A DNA stretch of 64,000 nucleotides from Synechococcus sp. NB0720_010 (GTDB lineage: Bacteria > Cyanobacteriota > Cyanobacteriia > PCC-6307 > Cyanobiaceae). A model generated the notes under the pieces. It made no database searches. It was not told the DNA's origin and saw nothing but the letters and a program-made list of their open reading frames with translations. The translations under genes were made by a program, and so were the position numbers. Of the stretch, positions 38,181 through 49,131 are shown in pieces. The stretch lies in contig NZ_CP090898.1 in NCBI RefSeq assembly GCF_023078835.1, forward strand, positions 1,118,045 through 1,182,044, read 5' to 3'. The first letter of the stretch is position 1. Each line of letters begins with the position of its first letter.

Positions 38181-39497
38181 TTACTGGCGAACCATGCCTT
38201 CGTACCGCTGGGAGATCACGGCGGTTTGCAGTTGCTTGGCGGTCTGAATCGCGACGCCAACCAAGATCAACAGGCTCGTGGCACCCAAGCCTTGGAAGGT
38301 CTGCACGCGCGTGGCCGACTCCACGGCCGAGGGCACGATCGCCACAGCCCCCAGGAAAAGGGCGCCCAGCAAAGTCAGACGGTTTTGGATACCCGTCAGG
38401 TAAGCCGTGGTCGCTGAGCCAGGGCGAACCCCAGGGATGGCGACACCACCGCGCTTGAGGTTGGAGGCCACGTCCACCGGACGCACCGTGAGGGTGGCGT
38501 AGAAGAAGGAGAAGCCAATGATCAGCCCGAAGAAGAGCAGCGCATAGACCCAGGGGGTGCTGCTGTTGGGGCTCAGGAAACTGGCGACCTGAATCAGCGT
38601 GGGGTTCTTGCTGAAGTTGGCGATCTGCAGCGGCAGGAAGACCACGGCCGAGGCAAAGATGATCGGCATCACGCCACCGGCATTGAGCTTCAGGGGCAGG
38701 TAGCTCTGGCGGGCAGAGATCCCGGCCCCGCCCACCTGGCGCTTGGCGCTGACGATCGGGATGCGGCGGCTGCCCTCCTCGACGCAGACGATGCCAACGA
38801 TGGTGATCAGGAAGACCGCCACCAGGACGACGATGCCGCCAACAGCCTCACGGCCGCCGGTTTGGGCCAACTCGATGGTCGAGCCCAAGGCCCTGGGGAG
38901 GGTGGCCACGATGTTCAGGTAGATGACCAGGGACGCGCCCTGGCCAATGCCCCGCTCGGTGATCACCTCACTGAGCCACATCACCACCATCGAACCGGTC
39001 ACCAGAGCGATCGCCGTCTGCACAACGAAGACCAGATCCGGTGTGCCGGGAAGGGCGTAGGGCCGGAGGATCAGGGCAAAGACGATGCTTTGGAACAGTC
39101 CCCAGCCCAGGGCGACATAGCGGGTGTACTGGGCGATCTTGCGGCGTCCCGCCTCACCTTCGTTCTTCTGCAGATCCTCCAGCTGCGGCAGGGCGGAGGT
39201 CAGCAGCTGAATGATGATCGAGGCGTTGATGAAGGGAAGGATCCCCAGGGCGAAAACGCCCAACGCGGAGATGCCACCACCGGTGAAGATGTCCAGGAAG
39301 CCCAGCAGGGAGCCCCCCTGGGCAGCGAAGGCCTGGAAGGCCTGGCGGTCGATCCCGGGGACAGGGATATAGATGCCCAGACGCACCAGGAGCAGCAGCC
39401 CCAAGGTGATGAGAACCCTGTCGCGCAGATCCTTGGCTTGGACCAGCTGCGTGAGGATTTCACCGGCACTGGGGTTACGCCCCCGGCTGACGACCAT
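38181..39497 (-). CDS. secY: protein translocase subunit SecY
   Basis: 438-residue central channel of the Sec translocase in the plasma and thylakoid membranes, ten predicted helices. GIYIPVPGIDRQAF, SLLGFLDIFTGGGISALGVFALGILPFINASIIIQLL, and GVAIPGVRPGSATTAYL are diagnostic. A terminator-like hairpin separates it from rplO. Confidence 0.97.
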   Translation of the reverse strand: MVVSRGRNPSAGEILTQLVQAKDLRDRVLITLGLLLLVRLGIYIPVPGIDRQAFQAFAAQGGSLLGFLDIFTGGGISALGVFALGILPFINASIIIQLLTSALPQLEDLQKNEGEAGRRKIAQYTRYVALGWGLFQSIVFALILRPYALPGTPDLVFVVQTAIALVTGSMVVMWLSEVITERGIGQGASLVIYLNIVATLPRALGSTIELAQTGGREAVGGIVVLVAVFLITIVGIVCVEEGSRRIPIVSAKRQVGGAGISARQSYLPLKLNAGGVMPIIFASAVVFLPLQIANFSKNPTLIQVASFLSPNSSTPWVYALLFFGLIIGFSFFYATLTVRPVDVASNLKRGGVAIPGVRPGSATTAYLTGIQNRLTLLGALFLGAVAIVPSAVESATRVQTFQGLGATSLLILVGVAIQTAKQLQTAVISQRYEGMVRQ

Positions 39498-39517
39498 GGC
39501 AGGTGCAGACGAACAAG

Positions 39518-39556
39518 AAAAAACCGCCTAGCGATCGATCCGATCACCAGACGGCA
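39518..39556 (-). terminator. terminator-like hairpin between rplO and secY
   Basis: On the minus strand GCCGTCT ... AGGCGG forms a stem with an internal GATCG repeat (GATCGGATCGATC) and is followed by TTTTTT. It lies inside the spc operon, 21 bases before the secY start and 32 after the rplO stop. It would lower transcription into secY and the downstream genes or act as an attenuator. Confidence 0.55.
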
Positions 39557-39587
39557 TTGACCTTAATGGGCCGTGGACAAGCGGAGA

Positions 39588-40040
39588 TCAGATCTCTTCG
39601 CAGGTCCCACCAGCGGCTTCGATCTTCTGGCGTGCCGAGGCGGTGAAAGCGGCCGCCTGGACGGTCAGCTTCACGCTCAGTTCGCCATTACCCAGGACCT
39701 TCAGGGGGGCCTTGGGGTTGGTCACCAGACCGTCCTTCACCAGGGTGTCGATGTTGACGGTGCTGCCGGCCTTGAGCTCGGAGAGCTTGGCAACGTTGAT
39801 CACCGTGTAGTTCTTGGGGTTGATCACGGTGAAGTGCTTCAGCTTCGGCACCCGGCGGTACAGAGGCATCTGGCCACCCTCGAAGCCAGGACGGGTCGGA
39901 CGACCCGAACGGGACTTCTGACCGCGCATGCCGAAACCGCAGCTGGCGCCTTGGCCGGCGGCGATGCCGCGTCCCTTACGCAGCTTGCGGCGACGGGCCC
40001 CCTTCTGGGGGGCGAGGGACTGGAGATTGAGCGACGTCAT
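39588..40040 (-). CDS. rplO: 50S ribosomal protein uL15
   Basis: 150 residues with [38 protein letters not shown] near the N terminus and [15 protein letters not shown]. Follows rpsE with an 8-base gap. Confidence 0.97.
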   Translation of the reverse strand: MTSLNLQSLAPQKGARRRKLRKGRGIAAGQGASCGFGMRGQKSRSGRPTRPGFEGGQMPLYRRVPKLKHFTVINPKNYTVINVAKLSELKAGSTVNIDTLVKDGLVTNPKAPLKVLGNGELSVKLTVQAAAFTASARQKIEAAGGTCEEI

Positions 40041-40048
40041 GGCGGTCC

Positions 40049-40693
40049 TCAGGAGTAGATCTGCTCGAGGGAGATGCCACGCTCCTTGGCGGTCTCCTTG
40101 TGGGTACGCAGGCCGGCCAGGGCATCCATGGCGGCGCGGGCGTTGTTCAGGGGGGTCTTGGAGCCTAGGCGCTTGGCGAGCACGTTCTTAATGCCGGCAA
40201 GCTCAAGCACCGTACGGATGGAACCACCCGCGATCACACCGGTACCAGGGGCAGCGGGACGGATCAGAACGCTGGCAGCGCCGTCACGGCCGTTGCTCAG
40301 GGTGGGGATCGAGGAGTGACGGGTCAGAGGCACCTTGACCAGGTGCTTCTTGCCATCGGCGACGCCCTTGCGGACAGCACCGATCACGTCGCCAGCCTTG
40401 CCGACGCCGACGCCGACCTGGCCCTTCTCGTTGCCGACGACAACGATGGCCCGGAAGCTCATCTTCTTACCGCCCTTGACGGTCTTGGAGACGCGGCGGA
40501 TTTGCACCACGCGCTCCTGCCATTCGGAGTCACGCTCCTGGCCACGACGGCCACGGCGGTCGCCACCGCGACGGTCGCCACGGCCTTCGCCGCGACCACC
40601 ACGGCGCTGGTCCTGCTGCTGACCTTCGGCCGCTGCGGGCACGTCAGCTGCCGCTGGCACGGCGTTGGACTGGGTGTTGTTGGTTTCGGTCAT
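40049..40693 (-). CDS. rpsE: 30S ribosomal protein uS5
   Basis: 214 residues. The core (about 56-214) has [37 protein letters not shown]. The first 55 residues are a low-complexity extension rich in Gln, Gly, Arg and Asp (repeated [11 protein letters not shown]) that most bacterial S5 proteins lack but that I recall from picocyanobacteria. Confidence 0.96.
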   Translation of the reverse strand: MTETNNTQSNAVPAAADVPAAAEGQQQDQRRGGRGEGRGDRRGGDRRGRRGQERDSEWQERVVQIRRVSKTVKGGKKMSFRAIVVVGNEKGQVGVGVGKAGDVIGAVRKGVADGKKHLVKVPLTRHSSIPTLSNGRDGAASVLIRPAAPGTGVIAGGSIRTVLELAGIKNVLAKRLGSKTPLNNARAAMDALAGLRTHKETAKERGISLEQIYS

Positions 40694-40707
40694 GGTGAGA
40701 GCAGGGA

Positions 40708-41073
40708 TCAGAACTGAAGGCCCGCTTCCCGGGCGGCGTCAGCCAGGGCCTTGACACGGCCGTGGTAGAGGTTGCCGCCACGATCGAAGACCACCGATTG
40801 AATGCCCTTGGCGAGGGCACGCTTGGCGACCAGCTGACCGACTGCGACAGAAGCATCGCAGGTGGCGCCGATGGTGACGTTGCTGCGGAGCTCTTTATCG
40901 ACGGTTGATGCAGAGCAGAGGGTGCTCTGCGCAACGTCGTCGATGACTTGTGCGTAGATGTGGTTGTTGGAGCGGAACACAGCCAGGCGAGGACGCGCGG
41001 CGGTGCCGGAGAGATTGCGGCGCAGACGGCGGTGACGCTTTTGTGTCTGCTGCTTGCGGGAAAGGGTGGACAT
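40708..41073 (-). CDS. rplR: 50S ribosomal protein uL18
   Basis: 121 residues, binds 5S r[35 protein letters not shown] and [26 protein letters not shown] are family motifs. Confidence 0.97.
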   Translation of the reverse strand: MSTLSRKQQTQKRHRRLRRNLSGTAARPRLAVFRSNNHIYAQVIDDVAQSTLCSASTVDKELRSNVTIGATCDASVAVGQLVAKRALAKGIQSVVFDRGGNLYHGRVKALADAAREAGLQF

Positions 41074-41105
41074 GGAAGTACTGGGTAAAAACGCTTAAGC
41101 AGACC

Positions 41106-41645
41106 TCACTTCTTACCGGTCTTACCGGCCTTGCGGAGGATGCGTTCGCCCGCGTACTTGATGCCCTTGCCCTTGTAAGGCTCGGGGGGACGGATGGCGC
41201 GAACTTTGGCCGCTTCGTTGCCCACCAGCTCCTTGTCGGGGCCGGAGACAATCACGGTGGTGTTGCCGTCGACGGCGAAGGTCACGCCCTCGGGGGCGAT
41301 CATTTCGACCTGGTGGCTGTAACCAGCGCTGACGACGAGCTTCTTGCCCTGAACGGCGGCGCGGTAACCCACACCGACGATCTCGAGCTTGCGGGTGAAG
41401 CCCTGGCTGACACCCTCGACCATGTTGGCCACGAGGGTCCGGCACAGACCGTGACGCTCGCGAGAGCGACGGCTGGTGCTGGAGGGGGAGACCACAAGGG
41501 TGCTGCCGTCCTGAGCAATGGCCACGCCCTCAGGCAGGGTGCGGCTCAGTTCGCCCTTAGGGCCTTTGACTTTGACGTCAAGGCCGTTGAGGCTGACGGT
41601 GACGCCGCCCGGAACGGGAATCGGCGATTTACCAATACGAGACAT
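41106..41645 (-). CDS. rplF: 50S ribosomal protein uL6
   Basis: 179 residues with [37 protein letters not shown] and the C-terminal [28 protein letters not shown]. Confidence 0.97.
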   Translation of the reverse strand: MSRIGKSPIPVPGGVTVSLNGLDVKVKGPKGELSRTLPEGVAIAQDGSTLVVSPSSTSRRSRERHGLCRTLVANMVEGVSQGFTRKLEIVGVGYRAAVQGKKLVVSAGYSHQVEMIAPEGVTFAVDGNTTVIVSGPDKELVGNEAAKVRAIRPPEPYKGKGIKYAGERILRKAGKTGKK

Positions 41646-41661
41646 GAATCAATCCCCCTAA

Positions 41662-42063
41662 TCAGTAGACGTAAGCGAGCACTTCGCCACCGACGCCCTG
41701 CTTGCGGGCGTCGCGGTCGCTCATCACACCCTTGGAGGTGGAGATGATGGCCACGCCGAGACCGCCCAGGACTTTGGGGAGCTGACGAGTGTTCTTGTAG
41801 ACGCGCAGGCCAGGCTTGCTGACTCGCTGCACGGTGCGGATGATCGGCTGGCGATGCTTGCCGCTGTACTTGAGTTCCAGCACCAGGTGCTTCATCACGC
41901 CTTCACCTTCTTCGGTGATCTCGGCGATGAAACCTTCCTGTTGCAGCACCTTGGCGATGCTCTGGGCCATGCGCGAGGCAGGCACCTTGGTGGATTGATG
42001 ACGTTTCTCACTCGCATTGCGAATGCGGGTGAGCATGTCGGAAATCGGGTCGTGATTAGCCAT
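41662..42063 (-). CDS. rpsH: 30S ribosomal protein uS8
   Basis: 133 residues with [19 protein letters not shown] and the C-terminal [32 protein letters not shown]8 is the usual autoregulator of spc operons. Confidence 0.97.
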   Translation of the reverse strand: MANHDPISDMLTRIRNASEKRHQSTKVPASRMAQSIAKVLQQEGFIAEITEEGEGVMKHLVLELKYSGKHRQPIIRTVQRVSKPGLRVYKNTRQLPKVLGGLGVAIISTSKGVMSDRDARKQGVGGEVLAYVY

Positions 42064-42083
42064 AGGTCGGGTCCGAAGAGGGC

Positions 42084-42623
42084 TCAGTTGCTGCGGAACG
42101 GCATTCCCATCTCGCGGAGGAGGGCCCGGCCCTCTTCGTCGTTACGGGCAGTGGTCACGATGGTGATGTCCATGCCCCGGATGGCATCGATCTTGTCGAA
42201 AGAGATCTCGGGAAAAATGATCTGCTCCTTCACCCCGAGGGTGTAGTTGCCACGACCGTCGAAGCTCTTCTCGCTGACACCGCGGAAGTCGCGGATGCGG
42301 GGGAGAGCCAGGTTGATGAGACGCTCGAGGAACGCATACATGCGGTCACCGCGGAGGGTGACGGCCACGCCAATCGGCATGCCCTGACGGATTTTGAAGC
42401 CAGCGATAGCCTTCTTGGCGCGGGTCACAACCACCTTTTGACCGGTGATGGTGGCCAGCTCCTCGATCGAGGCCTCAAGGGCCTTGGCGTTGGCTGCGGC
42501 TTCGCCGAGACCCCGGTTGACGGTGACTTTCACCACCTTGGGGACTTCGTGAATGTTCGAGAGACTGAGATCCTTAAGCAACTTGGGCTGGATCTTCTCC
42601 CGATAGTTCTGTTTAAGGGACAT
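42084..42623 (-). CDS. rplE: 50S ribosomal protein uL5
   Basis: 179 residues, a 5S rRNA-binding protein: [58 protein letters not shown], and [12 protein letters not shown]. Confidence 0.97.
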   Translation of the reverse strand: MSLKQNYREKIQPKLLKDLSLSNIHEVPKVVKVTVNRGLGEAAANAKALEASIEELATITGQKVVVTRAKKAIAGFKIRQGMPIGVAVTLRGDRMYAFLERLINLALPRIRDFRGVSEKSFDGRGNYTLGVKEQIIFPEISFDKIDAIRGMDITIVTTARNDEEGRALLREMGMPFRSN

Positions 42624-42687
42624 GACGGGGAAAGGAGATGCGCTTCTGGGCTTGGTCAGAAGGCGGACAAGGTCGATGTAAGAGAGA

Positions 42688-43044
42688 TCAGTCGAGGATC
42701 TCGCCGGTTTTCTTGAGGCGGCGCTTCTTGGTGCCGTCCTTCTCCACCACGAGTTCCACGCGGCTGGCCACCTTCTTATCGGTGGAATACAGCATCACGT
42801 TGGAAGCGTGCAGGGAGGCCTCTTCGGTCACGATGCGACCGGTTTCGCCTTCCTGGGTGGGCTTCATGTGACGGGTGCGCAGATTGATGCCCTGCACAAC
42901 CACGCGGTTCTCATAGGGAAGGGTGCGCAGGACCTCACCGGTCTTGCCCTTGTCCTTACCGCTGATCACCTGGACGGTGTCGCCCTTCTTGATGCGCATT
43001 TTGGCGCGCACCTGAACTTTGGCTTTAGGGGTGGCAGTCGCCAT
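42688..43044 (-). CDS. rplX: 50S ribosomal protein uL24
   Basis: 118 residues with the KOW motif [27 protein letters not shown]. One base separates it from rplN. Confidence 0.97.
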   Translation of the reverse strand: MATATPKAKVQVRAKMRIKKGDTVQVISGKDKGKTGEVLRTLPYENRVVVQGINLRTRHMKPTQEGETGRIVTEEASLHASNVMLYSTDKKVASRVELVVEKDGTKKRRLKKTGEILD

Positions 43045-43045
43045 C

Positions 43046-43411
43046 TCAGATCACCTCCGGAGCGAGGGACACGATCTTGGTGAAGTTGCGGTCACGCAAT
43101 TCGCGAGCCACAGGACCGAAGACGCGGGTGCCCTTGGGGTTGTTGTCAGTGCCGAGGATCACGGCAGCGTTGTCGTCAAAACGGATTGAGTTGCCGTTGA
43201 CGCGACGCATGGTGGCTTTGGTGCGAACCACCACAGCCTTGACCACGTCGGACTTTTTCACGCCCATGTTGGGCATGGCGTCCTTGACGGCGGCCACGAT
43301 CACGTCGCCCACGTGGGCGTAGCGACGGTTGGTGCCCAGCACGCGGATGCACTGGATGCGCTTGGCGCCGCTGTTGTCAGCGACGTTGAGGAACGTTTCC
43401 TGTTGAATCAT
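43046..43411 (-). CDS. rplN: 50S ribosomal protein uL14
   Basis: 121 residues, [26 protein letters not shown] and [23 protein letters not shown], the standard L14 ends. Confidence 0.98.
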   Translation of the reverse strand: MIQQETFLNVADNSGAKRIQCIRVLGTNRRYAHVGDVIVAAVKDAMPNMGVKKSDVVKAVVVRTKATMRRVNGNSIRFDDNAAVILGTDNNPKGTRVFGPVARELRDRNFTKIVSLAPEVI

Positions 43412-43423
43412 CGGGAGGTCTCC

Positions 43424-43675
43424 TCAGCTGGCGCTGCTGTTGTTCAGCACCTCGGCCACGGACCAACGCTTGGTGCGGCTGAGGGGACGGGTTTCGGTGA
43501 TGCGGACACGGTCACCCACCTTGCAGGTGTTGGCCTCGTCGTGCGCCTTGTAGCGCTTGGTGCGGCTCACCGTCTTTTGATAGATGGGGTGGGGGAAGCG
43601 GTTTTCGACCGCCACCACCACGGTTTTATCCATCTTGTCGCTGACGACGGTGCCGACCCTTTCCTTGGTTGCCAT
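43424..43675 (-). CDS. rpsQ: 30S ribosomal protein uS17
   Basis: 83 residues with [27 protein letters not shown] and [19 protein letters not shown], the S17 signature. Confidence 0.97.
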   Translation of the reverse strand: MATKERVGTVVSDKMDKTVVVAVENRFPHPIYQKTVSRTKRYKAHDEANTCKVGDRVRITETRPLSRTKRWSVAEVLNNSSAS

Positions 43676-43692
43676 AACGGTTACTTAGGGGA

Positions 43693-43902
43693 TCAGGAAG
43701 CGGCGGAGCTCTTGCGCTCCGTTTGCACCGTCAGCAGCTGGGCCAGCTTGATGCGGGCGGCCTTGAAGCGGTGCGGGTTCTCGAGACGGCGGGTGGCCTG
43801 CTCGAAACGAAGGGTGAACAGTTCGCGACGGGTGTCGTCGATCTGCGTGGTGATGTCGCCGTCGGAAAGCTTGCGCACCTCGGCGATGTCGGGACGGGCC
43901 AT
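43693..43902 (-). CDS. rpmC: 50S ribosomal protein uL29
   Basis: 69 residues: [48 protein letters not shown]. Helical hairpin at the peptide exit. Confidence 0.95.
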   Translation of the reverse strand: MARPDIAEVRKLSDGDITTQIDDTRRELFTLRFEQATRRLENPHRFKAARIKLAQLLTVQTERKSSAAS

Positions 43903-43904
43903 GG

Positions 43905-44369
43905 TCAGGACTCCACGGTGGTGGCGGCCGCGGCGGCAGCCTGGTCAGCTTCCTGATCCGCCAGGGTCAGGAACTTGGTCTTCACGGGCAGCTTGTACTG
44001 CGCCAGGCGCATGGCCTCTTTGGCGATCTCGGGGGTGATTTCGGCACCGCCCATCTCGAAGAGAATGCGGCCGGGCTTGATCACAGCCACCCAGAACTCC
44101 GGGTTGCCCTTACCGGAACCCATCCGGGTCTCGGCGGGGCGCATGGTCACCGGCTTGTCGGGGAAGATCCGGATCCAGATCTTTCCGCCCCGCTTGACGT
44201 AGCGGGTCATGGCACGGCGGCTGGCCTCAATCTGGCGGGAGGTGATCCACCCACACTCTTGGGCCTGCAGAGCGAACTGACCGAAGGCGATGGTGTTGCC
44301 ACGGGTGGCGACACCGCGCATGCGGCCGCGCTGCTGCTTACGGAATTTGACGCGTCTTGGACTCAGCAT
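43905..44369 (-). CDS. rplP: 50S ribosomal protein uL16
   Basis: 154 residues beginning [19 protein letters not shown], with [23 protein letters not shown]. The C terminus beyond about 138 is an Ala-rich extension. Two bases before rpmC. Confidence 0.97.
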   Translation of the reverse strand: MLSPRRVKFRKQQRGRMRGVATRGNTIAFGQFALQAQECGWITSRQIEASRRAMTRYVKRGGKIWIRIFPDKPVTMRPAETRMGSGKGNPEFWVAVIKPGRILFEMGGAEITPEIAKEAMRLAQYKLPVKTKFLTLADQEADQAAAAAATTVES

Positions 44370-44385
44370 GGTTCAGGCCTCCTGA

Positions 44386-45114
44386 TCACTCTTCGTTCGA
44401 ACGGTCTTCGAACTGTTGGGGCCGGCGGCTAGCGCGGCGCTTGGGCGCAGCACCCACGGGCACCTTGTCCTGAGTGCCGGGAAGCACTTCCCCTTTGAAG
44501 ACCCAAACCTTGATGCCCAGCACCCCGTAGGTGGTGGTGGCCACTTTGGTTGCGTAGTCGATGTCGGCGCGGAGGGTGTGCAGGGGCACCCGACCTTCAC
44601 GGCTCCACTCGGTACGGGCAATTTCTGCACCGTTGAGGCGGCCGCTGACCTGAAGCTTCATGCCCAGGACACCAGCGCGCTGAGCACGCTGGATGGCCAT
44701 ACGCATGACGCGACGGAAGGCAACACGCTTCTCGAGCTGTTGAGCGATGTACTCAGCCAGCAGGAAGGCGTCAGCGTCAACGCGCTCCACTTCCACCACG
44801 TTGATCCGCACCTGACGGGCGGAGTCACCGATGGTTTTTTGGATGCCGCTGCGCAGCTCTTCAATGCCGCTGCCCTGGCGGCCGACGAGAACGCCGGGGC
44901 GGGCAGTTTTGAGCTCAACCTCAAGCTGATCGGCCTTGCGGGCGATCACAACGTCGCTGATGCCAGCGGCGCCGTACTTCTTGTGGATGAACTTACGGAT
45001 CTGATCGTCTTCCTTCAGGAGAGACGGATAGGTCTTGCTGGGGGCGTACCAGCGGGACCGGTGTTCCTGGGTGATCCCCAGGCGCAAGCCGGTTGGATGG
45101 ATCTTGTGTCCCAT
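44386..45114 (-). CDS. rpsC: 30S ribosomal protein uS3
   Basis: 242 residues from ATG 45114 ([20 protein letters not shown]); the open frame continues 31 codons upstream into the spacer but S3 starts here. The KH domain ([19 protein letters not shown]) is clear. Mid-mRNA channel protein. Confidence 0.96.
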   Translation of the reverse strand: MGHKIHPTGLRLGITQEHRSRWYAPSKTYPSLLKEDDQIRKFIHKKYGAAGISDVVIARKADQLEVELKTARPGVLVGRQGSGIEELRSGIQKTIGDSARQVRINVVEVERVDADAFLLAEYIAQQLEKRVAFRRVMRMAIQRAQRAGVLGMKLQVSGRLNGAEIARTEWSREGRVPLHTLRADIDYATKVATTTYGVLGIKVWVFKGEVLPGTQDKVPVGAAPKRRASRRPQQFEDRSNEE

Positions 45115-45133
45115 CGATCGGTGTCCTCGGGGG

Positions 45134-45487
45134 TCAGGCGGCAGGAGCCACAGCAATGCTGATGTGGCAAGTCTTTTTCTGGATCGCGTAGGCGCGACCC
45201 TGGGCACGGGGGCGATAACGCTTCATCACCGGACCCATGTCAGCCGTAGCGACAGAGATCACGAGAGAGGCGGGATCGAGACCCAGGTTGTGCTCGGCGT
45301 TGGCCACAGCGCTGCGCAGGACCTTGGTGATCGGTCCGGTGGAGCGGTAGGGCATGAACTCGAGCATGATCAGCGCGTCGCGATAGCTGCGACCGCGGAT
45401 CTGGTCGAGAACCCGGCGAACCTTGGACACGGAACCGCGGATATAGCGGCCGTGTGCCTGGGCAGTCGTGGATGAGGTGTTTGCCAT
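45134..45487 (-). CDS. rplV: 50S ribosomal protein uL22
   Basis: 117 residues from ATG 45487 ([32 protein letters not shown]). The conserved beta-hairpin loop [24 protein letters not shown] lines the exit tunnel. A longer open frame overlapping rpsS is not used. Confidence 0.96.
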   Translation of the reverse strand: MANTSSTTAQAHGRYIRGSVSKVRRVLDQIRGRSYRDALIMLEFMPYRSTGPITKVLRSAVANAEHNLGLDPASLVISVATADMGPVMKRYRPRAQGRAYAIQKKTCHISIAVAPAA

Positions 45488-45491
45488 GTCC

Positions 45492-45767
45492 TCAGCGGCC
45501 TCCTTTCTTGTCCTTGATGTGGCCGCGGAAGTTGCGCGTTGGCGCAAATTCCCCCAGCTTGTGGCCCACCATCTGCTCCGTCACGTAGACGGGCACATGG
45601 GCCTTGCCGTTGTGCACGGCAATGGTGTGGCCGATCATCATCGGCAGGATCGTGGAAGCACGTGACCAGGTCTTGATCACGGACTTGTCATCGGCGGCGT
45701 TCTGCTTTTCAACCTTCCGCAGAAGGCTGTCGGCAATGAACGGACCTTTTTTGAGTGAACGTCCCAT
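45492..45767 (-). CDS. rpsS: 30S ribosomal protein uS19
   Basis: 91 residues: [66 protein letters not shown]. Complexes with S13. Confidence 0.98.
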   Translation of the reverse strand: MGRSLKKGPFIADSLLRKVEKQNAADDKSVIKTWSRASTILPMMIGHTIAVHNGKAHVPVYVTEQMVGHKLGEFAPTRNFRGHIKDKKGGR

Positions 45768-45802
45768 AGCGGTTTAAACGAACAGCAAAGCGGTGAGGTT
45801 GA

Positions 45803-46666
45803 TCAGGAATCGCGTCCGCCACGGCTCCGCTTGGAGGTGCGGCGACGTTTCCGGAGCACAAACCGATTGCTGGGTTTGTTCCGCTTGCGGGTCTTGAGGC
45901 CCAGTGCAGGCTTACCCCAAGGAGTGACAGGGCCAGAACGACCGATCGGAGCGCGGCCCTCGCCACCACCGTGGGGGTGATCGCAGGGGTTCATCACGCT
46001 GCCTCGGACCTGAGGGCGACGACCCAGCCAGCGGCGACGGCCGGCCTTGCCCAGGCTGGTGTTCCGAACCTCAGCGTTACCCACTTCGCCGAGGGTGGCG
46101 TAGCACTCACGGCGGACCAGGCGCACCTCGGTGGAGGGCAGCTTGAGGGCGACGTAGTCACCTTCCTTGGCCATCACTTGAGCGCTGGCACCAGCGGTAC
46201 GAACCATCTGGCCACCGCGACCGGCGTAGAGCTCAACGCAGTGAACGCTGGAGCCCAGGGGGATCGCCGAGAGGGGCAGGGCATTGCCGGTCTCGATCGG
46301 AGCATCGGGGCCGGAGACCACGGTGGAGCCCACGGTCACGCCAGCCGGAGCCAGGATGTAGCGCTTCTCGCCATCGGCGTAGAAGAGCAAAGCCAGGCGG
46401 GCGTTGCGGTGGGGGTCGTAGTGGATCGCTGCCACCTTGGCGACCACACCGTGCTTATTGCGGCGGAAGTCGACCAGGCGATAGAGGCGCTTGTGGCCAC
46501 CACCGCGATGGCGGCAGGTGATCACACCGCGGTTGTTGCGACCTTTGCGTTGGTGCTTGGCCACCACCAGGCCCCGTTCGCGACCACGACCGGTGACTTC
46601 AGCGAAATCGCTGGCGACACGGGTACGGGTGCCGGGGGTGATGGGGCGGTACTTACGGATTCCCAT
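45803..46666 (-). CDS. rplB: 50S ribosomal protein uL2
   Basis: 287 residues with [17 protein letters not shown] and the peptidyl-transferase-region motif [23 protein letters not shown] containing the essential His. Fully conserved length. Confidence 0.98.
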   Translation of the reverse strand: MGIRKYRPITPGTRTRVASDFAEVTGRGRERGLVVAKHQRKGRNNRGVITCRHRGGGHKRLYRLVDFRRNKHGVVAKVAAIHYDPHRNARLALLFYADGEKRYILAPAGVTVGSTVVSGPDAPIETGNALPLSAIPLGSSVHCVELYAGRGGQMVRTAGASAQVMAKEGDYVALKLPSTEVRLVRRECYATLGEVGNAEVRNTSLGKAGRRRWLGRRPQVRGSVMNPCDHPHGGGEGRAPIGRSGPVTPWGKPALGLKTRKRNKPSNRFVLRKRRRTSKRSRGGRDS

Positions 46667-46681
46667 AGTTCTTCAGACCCC

Positions 46682-46984
46682 TCAGGCTTCAGGGAACAGC
46701 TGGATGGCATTGCCATCGGCAAGGCGAACCACAGCCTTCTTCACCTGGGCACGCTTGCCGGCGAATCGGCCCACGCGGCGGGAGCGGCGAGGGGGGTTCA
46801 TGGTGCTCACACCAACGACTTTGACGTCGAACAGTTGTTCAACGGCAGCCTTGATGTCGGGCTTGGCAGCCCGATGGTCCACCTCAAAGGTGTACTGATT
46901 GAGCTCGATGGCGCGGGTGGCCTTCTCAGTAATCAGGGGCCGACGGATCACATCCGCCAGGCGACCTTGAAAGCGTTCAGTCAT
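46682..46984 (-). CDS. rplW: 50S ribosomal protein uL23
   Basis: 100 residues: [51 protein letters not shown]. Docking site for trigger factor and SRP. The start overlaps rplD by 8 bases. Confidence 0.96.
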   Translation of the reverse strand: MTERFQGRLADVIRRPLITEKATRAIELNQYTFEVDHRAAKPDIKAAVEQLFDVKVVGVSTMNPPRRSRRVGRFAGKRAQVKKAVVRLADGNAIQLFPEA

Positions 46985-47612
46985 CGCCGTAGACCTCCTG
47001 AATCTTCGCGAGTGCTTCCTCGCTCACCACCAAGGAATTGGCGTGGAGCAGGTCGAACACGTTGAGCTGATCTGCGGCGATCAGCTTCACCTTTTCGAGG
47101 TTGCGCACCGAGCGGCGCACCACCTCGCTGGGGGCATCCAGCACCACCAGCACCTTGGAGCCAGCGGCGATGCCGAAGCGGCTCAGGGCAGCGGTGATTT
47201 CTTTGGTCTTCGGGGTTTCAAGACCCGAAGCAAAGCCCTTCACCACAGTGATGTCAGCGGCGCGGCTCATCAGCGCAGTGCGCAGAGCCAGGCGACGCTC
47301 CTTGCGGTTCATCGCAAGGTTGTAGGTGCGGGGCTTCGGCCCGAACACCACACCACCGCCGGGACGCAGGGGGGTCCGGATCGAACCCTGACGGGCGCGA
47401 CCGGTGCCCTTCTGCTTGTAGGGCTTGCGGCCACCACCGGCCACCTCAGCGCGGGTGAGGGTGCTGGCCGTGCCCTGACGGGCATGGGCGAGCTGACGCA
47501 CCACAGCGCGGTGCACCAGATCGTTAGCGGAGCTTTCCTTAGCGACTTTCAGGTCAAGGCTGGCCTTGCCGGCCTCTTTGCCTTGCCAGTCGCGAACAAC
47601 ACAGTTAGCCAT
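46977..47612 (-). CDS. rplD: 50S ribosomal protein uL4
   Basis: 211 residues with [51 protein letters not shown], the tunnel-lining extended loop. A GAGGAGG ribosome-binding site precedes the ATG. L4 often autoregulates S10 operons. Confidence 0.96.
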   Translation of the reverse strand: MANCVVRDWQGKEAGKASLDLKVAKESSANDLVHRAVVRQLAHARQGTASTLTRAEVAGGGRKPYKQKGTGRARQGSIRTPLRPGGGVVFGPKPRTYNLAMNRKERRLALRTALMSRAADITVVKGFASGLETPKTKEITAALSRFGIAAGSKVLVVLDAPSEVVRRSVRNLEKVKLIAADQLNVFDLLHANSLVVSEEALAKIQEVYGDD

Positions 47613-47623
47613 CTCTGTCCTCC

Positions 47624-48271
47624 TCAGTTCGCGGCTTTGGCGCCCACCCGCTTAGCGGGGAGGATGTTCAGCAGGGCTCCGGGCTTACCGGGAACCGAGC
47701 CTTTCACCACGAGCAGGTTGCGCTCAGCATCCACCTTGAGGATGGTGAGGCCGCGGGTGGTGATTTGCTTGCCGCCGTAGCGACCAGCCATGCGCTTGCC
47801 GGGGTACACGCGGCCGGGGGTCGTACCCGCACCGGTGGAGCCAGGCTCGCGGTGGTTCTTCGAACCGTGAGTCATGGGACCGCGGCTGAAGCCGTGGCGC
47901 TTCTGGTAACCAGCGAAACCACGACCGATGGTGTCGCCGCTCACATCGACCTTCTGGCCCGCCTCAAAGGCGGCCACGGTGACGTCACCACCGAGTTCCA
48001 GACCGTCGACGGAGTCAACGCGGTATTCCTTCAGGTGGCGCAGCAGCTCGTCGCCCGACTTAGCCAGGTGGCCCTTAGCGGGCTTGCTGACGAGCTTTTC
48101 GCGGATATCACCGAAGCCCAGCTGAACGGCGGTGTAGCCGTCGGTGCTGTCGGTTTTGAGTTGGGTAATGCGGCAAGGACCTGCCTCGATCACGGTGACC
48201 GGGATGGCCCTGCCTTCGTCGTCGAAGAACTGGGACATGCCCAGTTTCTTCCCAAGAATGCCGATGGACAT
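47624..48271 (-). CDS. rplC: 50S ribosomal protein uL3
   Basis: 215 residues, first gene of the cluster: [33 protein letters not shown] and [46 protein letters not shown]. The bases before the ATG (TATCTCCCTCCTT) hold no Shine-Dalgarno sequence. rpsJ and tuf are not upstream, as usual in cyanobacteria. Confidence 0.97.
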   Translation of the reverse strand: MSIGILGKKLGMSQFFDDEGRAIPVTVIEAGPCRITQLKTDSTDGYTAVQLGFGDIREKLVSKPAKGHLAKSGDELLRHLKEYRVDSVDGLELGGDVTVAAFEAGQKVDVSGDTIGRGFAGYQKRHGFSRGPMTHGSKNHREPGSTGAGTTPGRVYPGKRMAGRYGGKQITTRGLTILKVDAERNLLVVKGSVPGKPGALLNILPAKRVGAKAAN

Positions 48272-48663
48272 AAGGAGGGAGATACGCCAGCTGGACCACC
48301 ACTCACAGGGAGTGGCGTGACTGAATCGAGTGGCGCAAGAAACCGATGGAGCTGAAATTTCCGGTTAACCCGGAACTGCAGTGGACCAATGCGGCGGAGC
48401 TAGCGACTCGAATCAGTGGGGGCTGGGACTTGCTCAGAAGAAGAAGCCAATGGCGTCTTCAAGGTTGAGCAGTATCCCGGCGACTCAGAAGAGCCACACG
48501 GGCCCGGGAAGGCCGCCACCACTGGCGACCTTGTGCATTGCCCTGGAGGCCCGGCTAGCGGACGGGCACAGTTGCAATTGCACAAGCGAACACCATACCC
48601 CAGCGCATAACACCCTTCCCCTGCGATCAGCTGCCAGACTTCCGCAAGCGCTGATCCGCCCCC
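48272..48663. other. rplC-ndhN divergent promoter region
   Basis: These 392 bases separate the start of the ribosomal protein cluster (minus) from ndhN (plus) and should hold both promoters. A perfect inverted repeat TTCCGG-TTAAC-CCGGAA lies at 48359-48375, about 88 bp from the rplC start, a possible leader or operator element. A plus-strand open frame of 40 codons from ATG 48346 to the TGA at 48466-48468 ([20 protein letters not shown]...) runs through the repeat; it has no clear ribosome-binding site and I do not call it a gene. Confidence 0.5.
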
Positions 48664-49131
48664 ATGCCCCTGCTGCTCACCGGCCGCGGTTTCCGCCAGG
48701 AGCTGGAGCGGGCGGGCGCCTTGGCCCTCTACGCACCATTAGAAGGTGGCGCCGAGACCAGGCTGCTGCGCCGGATGCGCGCCGCTGGCTACCGGGCCCA
48801 GCTCACCTCAGCACGCGGCCTGGGGGATCCAGAGGCCTTCCTTCTGCAGTCCCACGGCGTGCGTCCTCCCCACCTCGGCCACCAAAGCGTTGGCCGCGGC
48901 GCGGCCGTTGGCGAGGTGCAAATGGCCACCCCACAACTGGGACACCTCTTTGAGGGCGACGCCCCTGTGCTGCTTTGGCTGCTGGAGGGGCAGGTCCTCT
49001 CCACCGCTGAGCTCGAGTCGCTGATCAACCTGACCCAACGGGAGCCCCGCCTGAAGATCGTCGTGGAGATGGGCGGCGCCCGTGCCCTGCGATGGCAGCC
49101 CCTGAGCTCCGTGCTGACCGCAACCGTTTGA
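48664..49131 (+). CDS. ndhN: NDH-1 complex subunit N
   Basis: A 155-residue subunit of the cyanobacterial/chloroplast NDH-1 complex, which feeds electrons into plastoquinone for cyclic flow and respiration. [29 protein letters not shown] and [15 protein letters not shown] match NdhN. Its end overlaps ldpA by 40 bases, and the ndhN-ldpA pairing is common in cyanobacteria. Confidence 0.93.
   Translation: MPLLLTGRGFRQELERAGALALYAPLEGGAETRLLRRMRAAGYRAQLTSARGLGDPEAFLLQSHGVRPPHLGHQSVGRGAAVGEVQMATPQLGHLFEGDAPVLLWLLEGQVLSTAELESLINLTQREPRLKIVVEMGGARALRWQPLSSVLTATV

Noticed and set aside
48272-48284. Pyrimidine-rich tract before the rplC start codon as an unusual anti-Shine-Dalgarno control element
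   Set aside because: Other genes here, such as petD, also lack a Shine-Dalgarno sequence, so its absence at rplC is not remarkable.
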